Source: Nioella sp. MMSF_3534 (GTDB taxonomy: Bacteria; Pseudomonadota; Alphaproteobacteria; Rhodobacterales; Rhodobacteraceae). From it: a stretch of DNA of 64,000 nt. This document shows positions 61,713 through 64,000 of this stretch, one piece after another. The notes under the pieces are model-generated. The model made no database searches, was not told the origin of the DNA, and saw only the letters and a list, made by a program, of their open reading frames with translations. Location: the NCBI RefSeq assembly GCF_030732985.1, contig NZ_JASHJX010000019.1, positions 1-64,000 of the forward strand. The letters are read 5' to 3'. Positions within the stretch are counted from its first letter, which is position 1; each line of letters begins with the position of its first letter. The translations under genes and the position numbers were made by a program.

Positions 61713-63392
61713 ATGAGCCCATCCGCCCCCAACCGCCCCGATCCGCGCCGCCGGATCCTGTCACTGTGGTTTCCACGGCTGGCCGCTGAACATGTGCAGC
61801 GGCTGGACCGGGGGCTGTGCGACAAGCCGCTGGCCGTGGTCGAGGAGGTGGGGAATGCGCGGGTCTTGTCCTCGCTGTCGCTTGAGGCATCGCGCGCGGG
61901 GCTGACGCCTGGCCTGCCGCTGGCCGAGGCGCGGGCGTTGTGCCCCGATCTGCAGACGCGGCCTGCCGACCGGTTGCGAGAGGCTGCTTTCCTGACATTG
62001 CTGCGCCGCTGGGCGGGCAAGTTTTCCCCCTGGGTTTCGGAGGAGGGGCGCGAGGGGCTGATGATCGACCTGACGGGTTGCGCGCATCTCTTCGGGGGCG
62101 AGGCGGCGTTGATCGCGCAGGTGGAGGCCGACTGCGCGGCGTTGCGCTTGACGGTGCGGGCGGGGCTGGCGGATACGGGCGGTGCGGCCTGGGCACTGGC
62201 GCGCTATGCGGGGCAGGGGGCGGGCAGTACGCGCAATGGCGATGCCATCGACCAGGAGGCGCGGGCGACCCGGTCACGCGCGGGCAAGCGGCGGCACTGG
62301 ACCAAGGGTGGCGCGGCGCCTGCGCGCGACGTCACCGCCCGCACCGCGCCAATTGCCCCGCCGGGGCAGACGCGGGCCGCCATCGGGGGGCTGCCCAGTG
62401 CGGCCCTGCGGTTGGACCCCGCGACGGTGGCGGGGCTCAATCGGCTGGGGCTGCACCGGATCGGCGACCTGCTGGGGCCGCCACGCGCCACGCTGGCCCG
62501 GCGTTTCGGGCAGGGGGTGGTGCGGCGGTTGGATCAGGCCCTGGGGCTGGAGCCGGAACCGATTGCCCCCGCCCGGCCCGAGACCCATTTCGCGCTGCGC
62601 CTCAGCCTGCCGGAACCCATTGGGCTGGAGGAGGATATTCTGGCGGGGATCGACCGGCTGCTGCCACCCTTGTGCGACAAGCTGCGCGCCAAGGGGCGCG
62701 GCGCGCGGCGGGTGCGGCTGGAGTTGATGCTGGCCGAGGGGAGGACGGAAGCGGTGGAGGTGGGGCTTGCCCGTCCGGGGGCGGAGCCGGACCGCATCCG
62801 CCCGCTTCTGGCGATGAAGCTGGGGGATATCGACCCCGGTTTCGGCATCGACACGCTGCGGCTGGTGGCCCCGGTGACGGAGCCTGTTCACGCGCGGCAG
62901 CTGAAGGGCGGGCTGGCTGCCACGGAAGACGCCGCCGCGCGGCAGGGGCGCGATACGGGGCTGGAGGATCTGTTGGGCCGGATCGGCGCCCGCGTGGGGC
63001 TGGAGGCGATCACCCGCCAGCACCCGGCTGAAAGCCACATTCCGGAAAAGACCTCCAGCACACTGGCCGCCGCATGGTCGGAGCCTGCGAAAGACTGGCC
63101 GCGCGCGCCCCGTCCCCGCCCCCTGACGCTTTTCCGTCCCGAACCGGTGCAGGCAGAGGATCGGCCCGGTCTGCCCGCGCGGTTCCGCTGGCGGGGGCGG
63201 GATTTCGCGACGCTAGGCGGCCTAGGGCCAGAGCGGATCGCGCCGGAATGGTGGCTGGACGATCCCAACTGGCGCAGCGGTGTGCGCGATTACTGGCGGG
63301 TGGAAACCGAAACCGGCGAACGGCTGTGGCTGTTCTACGCCCATGGGGGGGCGGTGTCGGGCGGTTGGTTCTGCCAGGGGGATTTTGGCTGA
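61713..63392 (+). CDS. imuB: ImuB, catalytically inactive Y-family polymerase-like mutasome protein
   Basis: Hub of the SOS mutasome with ImuA and DnaE2. The 559-residue protein has the ImuB start (RRRILSLWFPRLAAEHVQRL), in place of the aspartate-bearing DinB motif, so the polymerase is inactive. It also has DLTGCAHLFGGE and the little-finger-like region (about 290-400), plus a C-terminal extension (about 440-559) with WWLDDP and DYWRVETE. It is usually the second gene after imuA, but no imuA is present here; the LexA box acts on imuB alone. No ribosome site is visible. Confidence 0.92.
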   Translation: MSPSAPNRPDPRRRILSLWFPRLAAEHVQRLDRGLCDKPLAVVEEVGNARVLSSLSLEASRAGLTPGLPLAEARALCPDLQTRPADRLREAAFLTLLRRWAGKFSPWVSEEGREGLMIDLTGCAHLFGGEAALIAQVEADCAALRLTVRAGLADTGGAAWALARYAGQGAGSTRNGDAIDQEARATRSRAGKRRHWTKGGAAPARDVTARTAPIAPPGQTRAAIGGLPSAALRLDPATVAGLNRLGLHRIGDLLGPPRATLARRFGQGVVRRLDQALGLEPEPIAPARPETHFALRLSLPEPIGLEEDILAGIDRLLPPLCDKLRAKGRGARRVRLELMLAEGRTEAVEVGLARPGAEPDRIRPLLAMKLGDIDPGFGIDTLRLVAPVTEPVHARQLKGGLAATEDAAARQGRDTGLEDLLGRIGARVGLEAITRQHPAESHIPEKTSSTLAAAWSEPAKDWPRAPRPRPLTLFRPEPVQAEDRPGLPARFRWRGRDFATLGGLGPERIAPEWWLDDPNWRSGVRDYWRVETETGERLWLFYAHGGAVSGGWFCQGDFG

Positions 63393-63396
63393 GCCG

Positions 63397-64000
63397 TCAG
63401 CCCTGCCAGCCCACATCCTGCCCCGCGCCCGCTTCGACAGCGCGCAGATAGGCCAGACGGGAAATGGCGAAATCACCGATGGCGATGCCCCGGAAGACGA
63501 AGGCGCGGGGGGCGTTGTCGGGGAATTCGCCCGGCCCGGTGGTCAGCAGGGTCTTGAGGTCGCCCTTGACCAGCGAGGGATCGACCAGCTTCTTCGGGCT
63601 TGCCTCCTCCTGCACCAGATCATCGACGAAAAGCGGCCCGAAAGCCCCCATGCTGTCCTGCTGCCATGGCAGGGCGAGGTCGGTGATCGTGGCGAAGGCG
63701 CCGGGTTTGATCCAGTCGGCGTTCAGGAAGGGCTCGATTTCATAGTTGAGGGTGACGGAGGTCACGATCAGATCGGCCCCCTCGATGGCGGCGTGGGGGT
63801 CGTCGAACACCTCGGCAGACAGACCCAACCTCTTCGCCATGTCACACAGCTTGTCGATATTGGCCTGCCCGCGCCCGTAGGCCCGGATCGAAGACAGCGG
63901 GAACAGATCGTTGAAGATCGCCAGATGACTGCGCGCCTGCACGCCGCAGCCGATGAAGGCGATGCTTTGCGAGGCCGGGTTGGCCAGCCTGCGGGCGGCG
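63397..64000 (-). CDS. Ornithine cyclodeaminase/mu-crystallin family protein, partial
   Basis: Truncated by the window end; its N-terminus lies beyond. The visible 201 residues include the dinucleotide-binding IAFIGCGVQARSHLA, SIRAYGRGQANID, and the motif ADLIVTSVTLNYEIEPFL, as in ornithine cyclodeaminase-like NAD(P)-dependent enzymes. Which amino or imino acid it acts on is unknown. It is convergent with imuB, four bases away. Confidence 0.85.
   Translation of the reverse strand, partial: AARRLANPASQSIAFIGCGVQARSHLAIFNDLFPLSSIRAYGRGQANIDKLCDMAKRLGLSAEVFDDPHAAIEGADLIVTSVTLNYEIEPFLNADWIKPGAFATITDLALPWQQDSMGAFGPLFVDDLVQEEASPKKLVDPSLVKGDLKTLLTTGPGEFPDNAPRAFVFRGIAIGDFAISRLAYLRAVEAGAGQDVGWQG

Overview
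This window looks like a contiguous chromosomal piece from a GC-rich alphaproteobacterium, most probably a member of the Rhodobacterales (Roseobacter/Rhodobacter group). The evidence is the gene repertoire (imuB/dnaE2 mutagenesis genes with a GAAC-N7-GAAC LexA box, DUF2794, TIGR04282 glycosyltransferase, a PstS-OmpA fusion, Hint-domain proteins), the tight ATGA-type gene overlaps, and neighbourhoods I recall from this order (gpmI-envC-ctpA-rppH; secA divergent from a PPIase-argJ-mutT run). Genus cannot be decided by eye. I see no phage, IS element, CRISPR array, rRNA or tRNA gene.

Layout. 1-9.7 kb: ilvD and a D-amino-acid transaminase, a convergent DEAD-box helicase, asd, a MuiA/DUF4139 envelope protein behind a terminator-like hairpin, then a leftward carbonic anhydrase-SbtA-SbtB bicarbonate-uptake operon. 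9.3-18 kb: an M17 aminopeptidase overlapping an NlpC/P60 hydrolase, DUF2794, a 658-base non-coding stretch with a possible small RNA and a G-run repeat, and the operon gpmI-envC-ctpA-rppH. 18-21.4 kb: dnaE2, preceded by an imperfect LexA box, lacking its C-terminal OB-fold region and followed by a decayed cupin gene. 21.4-31.4 kb: housekeeping genes (pip, ubiG, MarR, nitrilase-like, grxC, comF, a methyltransferase, hemH, a 43-residue protein, mutT, argJ, PPIase). 31.6-44 kb: secA, a glycosyltransferase-like gene, a membrane-anchored protein plus PstS-OmpA fusion, an AraC/aldo-keto-reductase divergon, YggT, an UMF1-type MFS protein, MepA and a phytase-like exported protein. 44-50.5 kb: a LysR gene divergent from a second SbtA-type transporter, LOG, dapD, small membrane proteins, a YHYH protein and a Crp/Fnr divergon. 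50.5-64 kb: a frameshifted YaeR-like VOC gene, two adjacent Hint-domain proteins, dapE-TIGR04282-methyltransferase-rnr, a sulfotransferase, a MltB-type transglycosylase, MOSC, imuB under a perfect LexA box and a partial ornithine-cyclodeaminase-family gene.

How the genes fit together. asd, dapD and dapE supply diaminopimelate, and EnvC, CtpA, NlpC/P60, MepA and the MltB-type enzyme trim or mature the wall. The two SbtA-type transporters plus carbonic anhydrase point to attention to inorganic carbon, although no RuBisCO is visible here. The error-prone mutasome is split and incomplete: imuB and dnaE2 are about 43 kb apart, each with its own LexA-type box, no imuA is visible and dnaE2 is C-terminally truncated. 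This is the most unusual feature I can support.
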